Of a stretch of DNA of 64,000 nt, positions 24,265 to 35,910 are shown piece by piece (position 1 is the first letter of the stretch; each line of letters begins with the position of its first letter). The translations under genes and the position numbers were made by a program. The notes beneath the pieces were generated by a model. The model saw only the letters and a list, made by a program, of their open reading frames with translations. It was not told the DNA's origin and did not search any database. Source of the DNA: Prosopocoilus inquinatus (Eukaryota > Arthropoda > Insecta > Coleoptera > Lucanidae); assembly GCA_036172665.1 (NCBI GenBank), contig CM069874.1:50450707-50514706 (forward strand), given 5' to 3'.

Positions 24265-24353
24265 GCAGTGGGAATGTCGAGCTACGTTTCTGCTGAAGAA
24301 GCCCTAAGCAGGGCTGAAACAGCTGTCCAGAGGCTGCTCGAGGTTCTCACTGC
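24265..24353 (+). ncRNA. type I hammerhead ribozyme candidate
   Basis: All helices can be drawn. Stem I: outer GCAGTGGGAA (24265-24274) with TTCTCACTGC (24344-24353), then TCGAGC (24277-24282) with GCTCGA (24336-24341), an internal loop TACG/CT, and TTTCTG with CAGAGG. Core CTGAAGA is at 24293-24299. Stem II is AGCCCT/AGGGCT with loop AAGC. Core GAAA is at 24316-24319. Stem III is ACAG/CUGU with no loop, which would need a dimer to be stable. Predicted cleavage follows C24327. Hammerheads with minimal stem III are known from Penelope-like elements and retrozymes. Activity is inference; the fold is seen in the sequence. Confidence 0.7.
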
Positions 24354-24789
24354 AATCAAAAACGATTTGCACAAAATTTTTCTAAATATTTTTAGTATAA
24401 TTAGTATTCACTTTTTCTTTTAATCCAACAGTGCGAGTCAAAATTAAAAACTAGGCTTTTTCATTCCTATACTAAACCTGAGATACTGATCTAGCAAGTT
24501 ATATTAGAACCACTAGATACTTTTCGGTAAAAATTCATTTTCGTAAGTGCAGTGCATTATTAAAATAACCATACAGAAAAACTTTAAATAGTTTATTATA
24601 ATTTACACTATAGCTAAGAAAATGAACTGAAAATTTGAAATTATGTATTAAATAAAATGTTCACATAAAGATCTGTATTATTTAAGCTTCAGATTAATAT
24701 CAACTATTAAGTGTGATATATCATTGTAATTAGGAGAAAAAATGCTATCGATTAGAATAATAAAAAGACATAAGTTGTATTTAAAAAAT

Positions 24790-24830
24790 CGAAACTGATG
24801 ATGGTCGTGGAAAGACGAAACGTTTCACTT
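24790..24830 (+). ncRNA. hammerhead-like motif, plus strand arm
   Basis: CTGATGA at 24795-24801, a weak stem (GGTC..GAC), then GAAACGT. Inverted partner of 23923-23960. The core order is conserved but the helices are imperfect. Confidence 0.3.
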
Positions 24831-25402
24831 AAATTCTGCTACCTCTATTCGATGTAGAATCAGAAAGTGCCCCTAGAAAGTTAAATCAGAATTTCAAAAT
24901 TAAGTATAATAAAAGAGATACAGAGGGAAAAAGAGAATCGATTTTTTCACATTTTCATTAATATCTCAAGAAGAAATAAGAAAAAATTCATTCTCTCAAT
25001 GGATACGAATTAGGCATTGATTCGTGCAACTTTTCTTCCATTTAACCGTATTTGTATCTCTGACGGTTTAGGAGATCCCTTCAGTGCACACCCAATTTGA
25101 AACAGCCGGTATATATTTTATTTTAAGATTTTTAAATATCAAATAACAGGGAATTATATACTTATTTATTCGTTAGAATAAGTTTTTTCAGGTTTTTGGA
25201 CTATTTATTTCCGTATTTCCATGTTGTTTGGTTACCTCTTATTTGTAAGGTTTTTTCTGACGGTTAATTTTAGATATTTACATATTAATTTATATTTATT
25301 TACATTTAGACATACATATCTTCTAGGATGATTAGATTGTTGCTAGTTTTTACATTTTTATGATGATTAGGTGGTTTTTAGATCTATTTAAGTGCTTTTA
25401 AG

Positions 25403-25454
25403 TTGGTAGTGTACTGAAGATGGCAGCTTAGCTGCCGAAATACTTATCTACTGA
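25403..25454 (+). ncRNA. hammerhead-like motif with a strong stem II
   Basis: CTGAAGA (25414-25420), then T, then a perfect 6-bp hairpin GGCAGC-TTA-GCTGCC, then GAAA. TTGGTAG at 25403-25409 can pair with CTACTGA at 25448-25454 as an outer stem I (two wobbles). The usual C after GAAA is T and stem III is not formed, so it is probably a decayed Penelope-type ribozyme. Confidence 0.4.
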
Positions 25455-25479
25455 TATAAAATTATTGTGGGCGGAGACT

Positions 25480-25815
25480 AATTTTCAATTAACGTGATAA
25501 TTGAAAACTGTGTATCATCTACAAATATTTACGTTTTACAATACTTAAGACCATCGCCAAAGGTTGACGTGTAAATGGAGAAGAGAGTGGAACCACGTAT
25601 TGAACCCTGAGGCTATCCTTTTGTAACGGGTAGTGAACTTGATATGGTTGCGTCTAATTTAACAGCTTTAGTCCGACCCAACACGTAACTGTGTCAACAA
25701 AGTAACTATGCGATGTTTCCTTGGTCACAATTTCTAAACAAATCATCAGTAACATTTAGTAAAGCGGCTTTACAACAAAAACCAGCACGAAACTCTGAGA
25801 GTCAGTTTTACCCAC
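25480..25815 (-). pseudogene. non-LTR reverse transcriptase relic (CR1/Rex/Jockey-like)
   Basis: On the minus strand from 25810 downward: SEFRAGFCCKAALLNVTDDL, then LGRTKAVKLDATISSSLPV, a stop, PQGSIRGSTLFSIYTSTF (motif B region) and IFVDDTQFSII (catalytic motif C, YADD changed to VDD). The stretch with motif A between the first two blocks is missing, so this is an internally deleted, mutated fragment. No ends are visible. Confidence 0.7.
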
Positions 25816-27600
25816 AAACTTTAAACTGGCGTTCAACTGAACTAGGTTCAAAGTAAACAAATTCACGTAGGATCTTAAGGACGCATGGCAATTAATGAAT
25901 TCATAAATAAAATTTGATGCGATTTTATTCACTTTGGACCTGGTTCAATGGCACGTCAGTTTAAACCTTCTTGCCGCAACTAGCCCTGATAAAATATCTG
26001 AAAATACGGAATTGTCACTAAGAAATCTTCTTAATTGGCTGTTGAATCTTTTTCGAACAGTTTTGAGAGAATAGGCAGCAGACTTATTGGTCACAGATTT
26101 TTATACTGAGAGGTCGCACAATAGCTTGTTTCCAAAGCAAAGGGAAGGTGTTCTCAGTAATGCAAGAGTCGATTACATGAGTGATGAAGGGAAGCTTTAT
26201 CATTCAATTTCATTATTAGATATGAAGTCGTTTAGTATCTTTGTTATGGTTGGAGAGTCTAGGACATTAAAATTAAAAATAATATTAGGATGTTTATGTT
26301 TTTGTAAAGATTCACGTTATTTTGCAGGTTGGTATTGGGAATACTACTCTTATTTATTGATTGAATCTGCATTAATTAGGTGATCCGGTATCAACGAGAT
26401 TTATTGCGCTTTGCACTTATGCGATATCATAAGCTTTTAGTATTGGAATATTTAAATATAAACTCAAGGTAGGCTTTTACTTTTTTGAACTGCAATCAAT
26501 ACAGTCTGAAATGCATTTTACGAGTACATTTTTTAAATACACTTGGAAAAGGTGTAGAGCGAAAACTTTCCTAGTCTGCGCAGATGGTGATGGACAAATC
26601 CAATGAATTCACTGCATTTGTGGCGCCAGATCTTTCGCGCTGCATCGTTGGCCAATAATTTTGATTGCAGCAACCTGCATTTTATTCATGGATGCGCGTT
26701 GCCTAAAATGGTTTCCTCTCTAACTGTAACAATTCACAATTTTTTTTTTCTTATAAATTTAGTAAACGAAGTGCGAATCGATTTCTTGTCCTGCGCTTGT
26801 CCAAAACATTTCGTTTCTAGGACAGAAGTAAGTAAGTAAATTGAACTGCCTAATCCACCGCGATCTGTGAATAAAGCGAGACGAAAATAATCAGTAGGGA
26901 ATTGATGTTTTAATAGCTAGTTTTATCAGAACTTCACTCGAAACGTGTAAGTAAACTACTCCCACTCGAATTCCGGAATGTGTTACTAATTTTCGCATAC
27001 ACGAACGTTTTCAGTTGTCAGTTTCCTCCAATACTTTGGGCGTGTGCCGCAAATGTTAAATATTGACCAAGAGGTTAGTTGTGTCTGTATTTTTTTTTTG
27101 AAGGTTGTTTGTGTTTAGCTTTGTTTGTTTTGTGTGAGAAAACCTAGGTTAAACTCAACGCAATATATTTTATGTACGAAATAATTCATAAGAAAAGTTT
27201 AAGTAGCGACATCCTGCGATCGCTTTTTGACCTGACATCAAAAACGATTTGCAAAAAAATTTTTGAAATACATAAGGTTCATCAAAGCGAATCGAATCAG
27301 TTAAAACACTGTCCGGGTCACATAAATCAAATTCGCCCAACGCCCACTTTACACAGGCCTGATTCATTAAATGAGAGTATACCGGGACTTTAATATTGAT
27401 TCATCTGAAATGAGGTCTAGCACAGAAATTCACTATTTTAAGTTTTCTGTCCGTCCTTATTAGTAAGCGGATCGCATAGATTTTCACGGCTCAACAGCGA
27501 AACGCTTGTATTTTCAAGAATATAAAAAAAGGTTAAAAATATTACTGTAATACATATAAAACAAAATACAAAAAAAAATTATATTTAAAACGAAAATAAA
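25816..27600. other. unassigned DNA with an element fragment
   Basis: 27204-27272 shares AGCGACATCCTGCGATCGCT, TTTTTGACCT and ATCAAAAACGATTTGCA with the elements at 19.4 and 24.0-24.4 kb. The hammerhead between the last two motifs is deleted here. The plus frame 26603-26839 has no recognisable domain. Confidence 0.4.
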
Positions 27601-27682
27601 AAAGGGATGTATCTATGTCGCTATTACAGAAATGTACATCATCACTGCAGAAGTTAGTCAGCGAAGCAGAGGTTATGCAATT

Positions 27683-28200
27683 TCATGTGGAGGTAATAAG
27701 TTCATTCACATGATAAAAAATCTTAAAAAGCAAATACGTTATGATTAACGTTTTGAACTGCTTAAAACTAGCGTTTTTAATATCGGGAGGTAGAGCATTA
27801 AATACTGTTATGGGTCTATAATGAGCACCACGTTGATATAGTGTTGATTTGTGGCTGGGAATGCAGAAATCGTTACAGTGTCTAATGCTCATGCTCATGT
27901 ATATATCAGAATTTCGAGTATACAAGTGCTTATGTTGTTTTACGAAGACAGCTAGCTCTAAAATGTATAAGCTAGCTAATGGTAGGATGCCTAATCGTCT
28001 AAATAATGGTCTACATGGAGAGTTCAATGGAGCTCCGCACATAACTCTAACAATTCTTTTTTGCAACACAAATAAATTCGTAAAGTGACTGGATGAGCCC
28101 CGGAACATTAAACCGTACCGTAGCCTTGATTAGACATAGGCAAAGTAAAAAGTTTTTAGTGATATTGTTCCCACATGAACTTTTAGATTATTTAAAGCAT
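27683..28200 (-). pseudogene. C-terminal end of a non-LTR retrotransposon polyprotein
   Basis: Minus frame 28108-27683 (141 residues) contains LFVLQKRIVRVMCGAP, then LFRRLGILPLASLYILEL, FVKQHKHLYTR and FNALPPDIKNA. This is the conserved order after the thumb of CR1/Jockey-type RTs. Upstream on the same strand YFAYV-stop-SRLRYGLMF continues it to about 28200 with one stop, so the copy is 5' truncated. It ends near AT-rich DNA about 27560; no clean poly(A) or microsatellite tail is seen. Confidence 0.75.
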
Positions 28201-28555
28201 ATATAATTTTGTTTCTTTTTAATAGGATCGTTTATTCGATTTTTAATAGAATCATTTATTCGATATTTAAGTTTCAAAATTATATGTTTTTATAGCAAGT
28301 TATATTTGATCCTACTTAAAAGCATACCCTGATGTCTGATATTCCTATGCGTTGACTCAGGCCTGTTATTAAAGACGGCGTTGATTTGCATGAAATAAAT
28401 TAATATATTAAATAATACCGTCTCTAGCCCATCACCTGCATTGATTCCGAATTCCATAGATCTTTCTGTGCATATCTGCACTATTGTTTTAGAATTCTGC
28501 ATTGTTATTTTTATGTTTCTTATCAATTTATTCGATGTACCTACCTTTCTTTGCA

Positions 28556-28752
28556 TACTTTAACACCGTGTTCCTTTTTAGGCTGTCAAATGCTTGTTTA
28601 AGTCGATGAATAAGTTATTGATTTCTATGTCTTGTTCATGGCATTTTCCTATTATTTGGGCTATGATATGTATTGCATCTATAGTCGAGCGGCCTGGTCG
28701 AAAACCCTGTTGGTAATCTGCAATTATTTCTTCGGTTCGTCTAAGACAGGTG
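28556..28752 (-). pseudogene. RTE-like RT relic, downstream part
   Basis: Minus strand reads LRRTEEIIADYQQGFRPGRS, then TIDAIHII and INNLFIDLNKHLTA: RT block 3 and the motif A region (Asp kept, KAFD decayed). It probably continues the fragment at 30500-31290, from which it is separated by an insertion. Both lie on the minus strand in the right order. Confidence 0.65.
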
Positions 28753-30534
28753 GAATTTCAAGAAATCTTGGTCAAAATTTAATAATTGTGTAAAACGATT
28801 GAAAACACATCAGGACATAAAAAGAAACCTTATTATTGAGATTTCAGGTTTACTTAATCATTAACTTTAACAAGTTTACACATTTATTAAACAGGTTGGT
28901 TAAAAAGTCTGTAGTACCTTAACTAATTTCTAAAACATTTTCTTTCTGTAAAAACGTTCAGACACGTCCATTTTGAGTATAAATCTACCATATTTTAAAG
29001 TGGTTGGAGTAGAAATATAATTTTAATTATTTAATAAAACTTTTTTTTTGTTACGCTCCAAAAGGAGATATTGTTCTGCATATATTTGCAAAAAAATGTT
29101 ATAGAGTCACATGAGCACTTTCTTATGTAAATGCAGTTTAAATAGGAGAAAAAGATGTGTCTAAATGAAACCAAGCAGATGTGCAGGAAGTTTACAGAAA
29201 AAAATATTAAAAACGTATTCATACATCGCATCTGTCTAGGGAAATAATAATAGGTTTAATGTCGAAATGCTATATTATGAGCATTTTTTTTCCACAAAAC
29301 ATCATGTACAGGATGTCTCAGCAATCGTGTTCATCCTTTAAAATCAGACATTATTATTGCCTTTACAGTATAAAGTACCAAATCGTTTTCTGAAAAGTGT
29401 TACAAGAACTGCCAGAGTTACTAGGTATTCCTTAAGCTAGAAAATATTATTATTTTTAAAAAATTAGTGCTAAAAATATTTAAATGATATTTAGAAAGAA
29501 AATATATAAATAAAGAATCTGCACACATAACTTCAAACGCTCGTAACTTGAAAAGTAACCATAATAGCTCGTTTTAAAAAGTTTTTTTTTATTTGTTTCA
29601 TATTCTCTGCAATTCTCACGAGCAAGAACTACCCAAAAATATAATAGGAAAGGTTTATTTGCGATTTTAGAGTCGGATTATATGTGGTATGTGACGTAGA
29701 GGATGGTAAATATTTTAGAGACGTCCTGTATTTTTGATGTAGTTGGATAAAGAATTCAATGAACAATCGGATTTAAGAAAAAAAATGTTTTTTAAAAAGA
29801 TTTCGAAGACGATTTCATTACTTGGAAAATAAATAACTGTCAAAAATTGATTTTTACAAAGAGATGTGTATCTATTTTTTAAAAACAAAATTTACCTGAC
29901 TGAGCGTTTTTTTGAATTGTCAAGAAAAAGAAGTGACGAATTTATTTTGAGCTCATTTATAATTTACATACTGATATAGTTTTACTATTAAAGTTTCACT
30001 CTGTATATTAGCACGTATTAACAACTTTAACTTTTTCCAATATTCAGTTTGTACTTATACCTGTATAAAAAAATGCATAAGGCTGTCTGATTGGGATGAA
30101 CCTTGAACTTTTAAGTAGGACAAAACATAACTTGCTATAAAAAGATATAATTTTGTAACTTAAATATCGAATAAACGATTCTATCAAAAATCGAATAAAC
30201 GATCCTATTAAAAAGAAACAAAATTATTTACATCATAAATAAATAGCTACATACCTCCAGTTTCTGAATTAATTTCAAAAATAGCAATGAATTACATGAC
30301 AAAATCAATTTTTACGTTTTTCGTAAGAGGAAATAGGAATAAACCCTTCGGCTTATTTAAACATACGCTTTGTTCCGTTGTAACTGGTTCATGACGTTCA
30401 TGTAATCAAAAGCAATCATGCTATTGGTTAGAATGGGATGTTGACATTTAGAAAAAAAAAATAGCGGCAATTGATTTAAGTGACTTTTATTTTTGGGATT
30501 TTGGCCAGGATTTTATGAAATTCCGCTTGTGGGC
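28753..30534. mobile_element. possible insertion splitting the RTE relic
   Basis: The two RT pieces stop at GGAATTTCAAGAAATCTTGG (28752 onward) and at the complement of GGAATTTCATAAAATCCTGG (30534 downward), which are inverted copies of each other. A TIR element inserted between them fits. The arms are only about 30 bases and no target duplication was identified. Confidence 0.4.
29309..29728. mobile_element. small TA-flanked MITE
   Basis: Left CAGGATGTCTCAG and right TAGAGACGTCCTG, next to TA on each side; about 420 bases, non-coding. Confidence 0.5.
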
Positions 30535-31290
30535 GTCTGTTTAACTGTTTTAATATTATCGGCGTTAGAATTTTATACGCCGAACACAATAAAGTTATTA
30601 CTCCACAGTTATTGCAAAGGGTTGGGTCACCTTTTTTGAAAAATTGGTGTTATTAAAACCAATACTTCATGCTTTAGGCATTGATTCGTTCCTCCAAATT
30701 TTGCCTATTGGTTCATATATTCTTTGTTTTAATTCCACCCCTCCGTTTTTTATTATTTCGTAATTTATATCGACTAGGCTGGCCGTCTTATTTCTCTTTA
30801 GGTTTTCTAGCACTACAGCGTACTCTTCCTCTGTTGGTATATATTCATCTTCTGTTTCTACCAAGTCTGAATTTACCTCTATCTTCTCTACTTCTCCTTC
30901 GTTTCTATTCAGCATACTTTTAAAATGCTCTTCCCATTCTCTCATGTCGATGTTATAGACAGTATTTCTTTTTTGCTTTCTGATTGCCCGATATAAGTTA
31001 AATCGTTTCTGTTGTTGTTCTCTATTTCATTCATTCTTTCCTTTATCCATTGGGATTGTTAATTTTGTCATTAGTTTAGTGGATTTTCTTCTGCTCTCTT
31101 TGTATTTTTTTTAAATCATTTCTTTTCCTGTCTTGAGCCATTGTATTCTGATTTCTTTCTTTCGCTTTTTCGCACTCGGTGTCGAACCATTCGTTTTCTT
31201 TCCTATTTTTCTTCTCCCTAGCACAATTTCTGTCGCGTTTATTAAACTGTTGTTTATATTGTGCCATTCTGTATCAGTTTCTTCATTTGC
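30500..31290 (-). pseudogene. RTE-like polymerase relic, upstream part
   Basis: Minus frames give the linker before the RT (NEWFDTECEKAKERNQN near 31190), the REWEEHFKSMLNRNE block (30945 downward) and EEYAVVLENLKRNKTASLVD with IKNGG. After a stop and shift come KKGDPTLCNNCGVITLLCSA and YKILTPIILKQLN (RT fingers). Several stops and shifts; inactive. Same general family as the relic at 4480-5262. Confidence 0.7.
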
Positions 31291-31734
31291 CTAATGCTTT
31301 TTAAATGTTTCTTCATTTCTTTTACGTAATTATTTTCCTTTTCTTTATCGTTTAGCTCTTCTAAATACCAATTTTTTTCACCGCATTTTCTTTCTTTTAG
31401 ATATTATTACTCTTAATTTCAACTTTATTATTACTAATTGATGCTCGCTGTGTGCATTAAGTCCTCGGTACATTCGTACGTCATGTATCATTTTTAGACC
31501 GAGAGCTAGAGGACTTTTTTGACAAAACATGAAAGATTATTATTATGAAGATACTTAATTCATAGCTATAAAAGAAATTGATCATCTGGCGGAAAACCTA
31601 CGGTTGTTAAGTACAAAATATTTTTTTGAAATTTTATTGATTGCGCCCCCTTGCGATCAACTCAGGTACTTAAAAATATTTTCTTTGAATTTCTCTTGGC
31701 CACTTTTTATTACGGTTAGCTATACAGGGTTACA
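31291..31734. other. unassigned DNA
   Basis: AT-rich. TTCTTTGAATTTCTCTTGG at about 31680 recurs at about 54370 in the same context (an ACxTTTTATTAC-like continuation), so it is a repeat fragment of unknown class. Confidence 0.35.
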
Positions 31735-33399
31735 ACTAACACAGGGCCATCATGGGGATCTCGTAAACTATAAAAGATACAAAGACAGTTAAATTATAAA
31801 AAAATTTGCGCTACTTGGGAGCGTATCAAAATATTCAAAAAAATCTTTTCTATCTTCATTCGTTTCTGAAATGTTTTCAAAAAAACTGAAAATTCTGATT
31901 CTCGAAAGTCTCGAATATTTTCCTTATTTATCAAAATAGAATCACGATATTCGATATTTTTATGTTAAATTCGATGAATAATCTTATAGAGTCCAAAGAA
32001 ATAGGTTAGGATTGACAGTTTTGCAGATACGACTGTCAACTGTCTTTTCTCTTGTGGACGCTATCTTGGGTGTTCATACCACGTGATACAAAAGCAAAAT
32101 CTGAATGTATCCATACTTTTGTTTTAAAACAAAATATCAAGATACTACAAAAGGTTTTGAAAAAAAGATATATCTAGTAGGCGGATGCGTGTAAACATTC
32201 AGAACTAAAATTATTGTTAAATTAATAAATCTTATTCAATTACGGTATTTATTTACATATTTACATAAAAACATTACTTTTTAACAAAAATTCTTAGTAA
32301 CCTGATATTTTATTTTAAAACAAAAGCATAAATATCCATATGGTCGTATTCAAAAGTTATTCTGCATCACGTACTATGAATATCTAAGGTAGCGTCCACA
32401 AGAAAAGAAACAGTTGACAGTCGTATCTACAAAACTGTCAAACCTATTTGTTCGAACTGCATTAGGTTGTCCATCGAATTTAATATAAAAACACCGAACT
32501 TATGATTCTGTCTTAAGGCTGGTCGAACCCTGCTTCCACTTTGAAATTTGCGCCTAATATGCACACTACCAGAAGTACACCCGCATTGCCAAGTTTAGGA
32601 ATTTTTGTTTAGAGTTGGGGAATTTTTAGTTATGGAAAGCAGTATAATTTATCGCTGGAAAGGGAAATTGTACATCTGGCAACGATCTTGCGCCTCTAGC
32701 GGTGACTCTCATGAACTAAATAGCAACTTAGAGCAATGTAAATACATAAATTAATCAAAATTGAAATGACTTTTAATATCGCTTATTAGTACACTATTTT
32801 AAGTACATTATGTCGTTTAAGTGGGCGTATTTTCTTAGTCTAACAATTGTTAAATTTCGAAATATACGAGTATTAACATTAAAACGATATTTAAATAATT
32901 TATATTTTATATGCTTTAATATTAGTTTATTGGTTATTAGTTTGGCCCCCTCTAGAATTACATCCTTTACTACTGTGACAAATTTCTTTTAATTTGCTGT
33001 TCATTTAGACATCTAAAATAGGAAAAAAGAAATTAAAAAATTGTGTTTTTCAAAATTACAGCGGGGTATAATTTTTGTTCGGTAATGAAATTAGTTTAGT
33101 CCCCCAGAGATTTAAAAGGTGCGTACTTTGATATATTACACATTAACAAAAAGTTCAGTTAAACACCGAAAAAAAGGAAAAACAGCTTTTTTTTTGGGTG
33201 GGAAGAGATTGGCCTTAAGAAATAAAGAGAATTCGATATTTTCGAAAATGAGAATTTTCAGTTTTGTTGAACGAATGAAAATAGAAAATATTTTTTTGCA
33301 TATTTTTTAGGCCTCAAGATAGCGCAACTTTTCTATAATTTAATCATCTTTGTATCTCTTATAGTATACGAGATTTCCTTTTAATTGGTTGTAAGCCTG
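31735..33399. mobile_element. 1.67-kb long inverted-repeat element
   Basis: Left CAGGGTTACAACTAAC.. and right ..GGTTGTAAGCCTG, flanked by TA. The outer arms run over about 100 bases (AAAAGATACAAAGACAG against its complement). Inner arms 32008-32070 and 32385-32450 are a second inverted pair (TTGACAGTTTTGCAGATACG and complement; TCTTTTCTCTTGTGGACGCT). No coding. Confidence 0.65.
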
Positions 33400-34408
33400 T
33401 ATACCGCCGGTCGCCGCAAATCCTGATACAACCGGTATATTATTTACCTGAGATATTCATATAAAAACTTTCATAAAAAAAACTTGACTTGGATCGCATA
33501 TAATACCGTATCTATTACTGCCTTGGTTATTGAATTTAACACCTACAGATATCTTGATAAACTACAAATACTTTTTTGTATCTGTATCTACATCTAGATA
33601 CATATTTTTAAAAGTATCTGCATCTGTATTTAGTTACTATTAAAAAGTTTAACAACATTGGTAACAACACTCACGCCCGGTTTCTGAAATTTTACGGTAC
33701 ACCCTGTATTATTGAAAATAATTTTCAATTATCGGCATCTACCCTAGTAATTACACCGCAGATTAATTTTAAGTACCTCCTTAAATAATCTCATAAATGA
33801 TCAAATCCGAACTTTGCCGAACCCTGTATGTTTACTTTATCTATATAGTTAAAGTTTTGAGAAACAATTTTCAGAAGTTTTAGTGAGTTTATCTTAAATA
33901 AAGTTAATGATTGCTTCAGAAATCGGGCATTAGTCACCCACTGATACCCGCCCACGTGAGTTTAGTAACCATTTCTTTTTTAACTTTTTATATTCATTTT
34001 AGCGTTGAAGATTCAACATGGAATTTATTTAACTGAAATTTATGTGCATGGTAACGTAAATTTTCATGTATAGATAATTACAAAGCTGAGTCATTCCATT
34101 CTCGCGGGATTTACTTGACTAATGAATAAAAAGATAAGGTTAGTAAATTTGATTAAAGTAATTTAATCAAATTTACTAAGCTGTACAAACAAATCATTAA
34201 TTAACTCAGTCTTAATTAAAATGTTAGGGACACTGTTACTTTATTTTTTTATTTTGTAAAAAAAGTAAAAGTTTACGATGTATGGTAATTAATTAAATAA
34301 TAAATTAACAGATCACAATTAGGTCGACCTTGTAAACTATTCGTGACACTGTTATTTTACTTTTTTCTTGTAAGGAAAGTATGATGTGAAGTAATTAATT
34401 GAATGATA
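33400..34408. other. AT-rich DNA with isolated MITE ends
   Basis: CACCCTGTATTATTGAAAAT at about 33700 and ACCCTGTATG at about 33823 are single ends of CAGGGTG-type elements. No gene recognised. Confidence 0.4.
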
Positions 34409-35464
34409 AATTAACATAGCGTTTCCTAAACTGTGGGGCGCACCTCCCTGGGGGGGGGGGGCATAAGTCTTCAAAGGGGGGCGCAGTAGAATAAATTGAA
34501 CGCAAATTGCAACTAATTTATCATCTTATCTTTTTAGAAGAAAAGAGAAAGAATTCTCAAATATGTTTTAGTTTATTAAATTGGAATGGACTTTCATTTT
34601 TTGCATATCGGTGCATATTTGGCATATATTGAAGCATAGTTTTTAATATCTTGTGCATATTTTTGTCAAGATACGTGCATATTTATGCGCATATTTTACG
34701 TATTTTCCGTGCATATAATCTGAGCCTTAGTAATAATTGTTATTAATGTAAAATTACCAGTTCTAAGCAGAAAACGAACAGATTTTTTCGTAACTTAATA
34801 AATTATTCTTACATTGTTTAACGAAAGGTCGTAAAAATATATTTTGCGCAAGGGCGTCTGACTGTCTATTTGTGGAAGTGTAAATGCTATTAAGGCAAGA
34901 CGCGCATACATTTCTTAAAGCGTTAAGGGAAAATGAACTTTAAATCAAATATAAACTGTGTTTTCGGCAAAACTGTTCCAATCTGTTACTTTTTGATAAG
35001 GTGAATTTGCAATCACGTCACAAATAAAATATTTGATATAAAAACTGCGATTTTATAGTGATAGTGATATCACGATATCACTAACTAACGATGAATTGAA
35101 GACTGAGCATTCATATCAAGGCAGGAGGCAAAAGTGCGTAATCGGCAACTCCTACGGGTCTCGTTTACCTGTCTCATATACGAGATTCCGTTCTCTAATA
35201 ATAACGCAACAATGCACGGTGCTACCAATACATAACTAGCATAATAATTATCACGGAAGGTTACTCAGATTACGGCAAATATCTGCAAAACTTCAGAGAC
35301 GTTACATTGTTCAACACAAGCAGAAAAATCTTTTCAAAATATTAAAAGAGACCTTTGGAAGACACACAATATGACTTCGGTCCCGAATAGAAATGAAATG
35401 ACTAAATTTTGTCGTACAAAAAATTCATTAAAGGAGAGAATACGTGAAGACAGGGTGCATAATA

Positions 35465-35690
35465 ATAATAATATAGGTGATACCACAGAGCATTGGTATG
35501 TGCAGCAGAACGTAAGATCAATATGCGAGCGAAATAACTGAAAGCAGGGAGGCAAAACATTAATGTGCGAGAGCGAATAGTGTTTACGCTTTGAGCATGA
35601 CATAATGTCTACCACATCTTGAAGTATTTCTTACGTTTGTGTGCTCGTACTGAATGCTCTGTCGTATTACCTTATAATCCTGTATCGTGA
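35465..35690. repeat. dispersed repeat, copy 2 (partner at 1335-1561)
   Basis: Colinear with 1335-1561 over about 220 bases at low identity; see that entry. Its presence inside the hAT element suggests the copy upstream of the serpin could be a hAT-internal fragment. Confidence 0.4.
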
Positions 35691-35870
35691 GTAAAGGACA
35701 TATAGGCAGCTAAATTGAACAAAACAGAAATAAATCATCAACCGTTATTTCCCCCCCCCTCCCCACCCAACAAAAAATAAAAAATAAAAAAGTTAAATAT
35801 TGAACAGGTACAGCCACGCTCTTTAATGGACATAAGACTTACACCAATGAAATCGCGATGCAGAAAAATT

Positions 35871-35910
35871 GAAATGGACGAAGCTATCAATCGATAGTGA
35901 AACGTTGAAC
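35871..35910 (+). ncRNA. hammerhead-like fragment
   Basis: TGGACGA then A, a perfect 6-bp stem GCTATC-AATC-GATAGT, then GAAACGTTGA. It matches the 39504-39545 motif except that core CTGACGA has become TGGACGA, so it should be inactive. A CTGTCCGGTTA flank follows at about 35930, as in the Penelope-type palindromes. Confidence 0.45.

Larger units (their letters stand above)
23403..25327. mobile_element. nested long inverted-repeat element
   Basis: Three concentric arm pairs are visible. Outer: 23403-23500 against 25232-25327 (shared AACCGTCAGAAAAA and complement). Middle: 23639-25109, ends CCGGCTGTTTCAAATTGGGT and its complement next to TA, with arms of over 200 bases. Inner: 24021-24078 against 24150-24214 (AGCGACATCTTACTATCGCT and complement). 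The middle arms each carry a hammerhead-like motif, on opposite strands (23923-23960 minus, 24790-24830 plus). Another lies in the centre at 24265-24353. No protein is encoded. It is best explained as an inverted-repeat or Penelope-derived element that grew by insertion of one element into another. Confidence 0.65.
28196..30225. repeat. inverted repeat pair (28196-28355 and 30075-30225)
   Basis: AATAGGATCGTTTATTCGAT and TTTTATAGCAAGTTAT at the left appear reversed at the right over about 130-150 bases with few mismatches. The interval contains an RTE relic and a small MITE, so the arms may be two independent inverted copies of one repeat rather than the ends of a single element. Confidence 0.55.

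Noticed and set aside
24109..24423. 104-residue plus-strand frame as a protein gene
   Set aside because: It spans the hairpin arm and the hammerhead structure. The conserved feature across copies is the RNA fold, not the reading frame.
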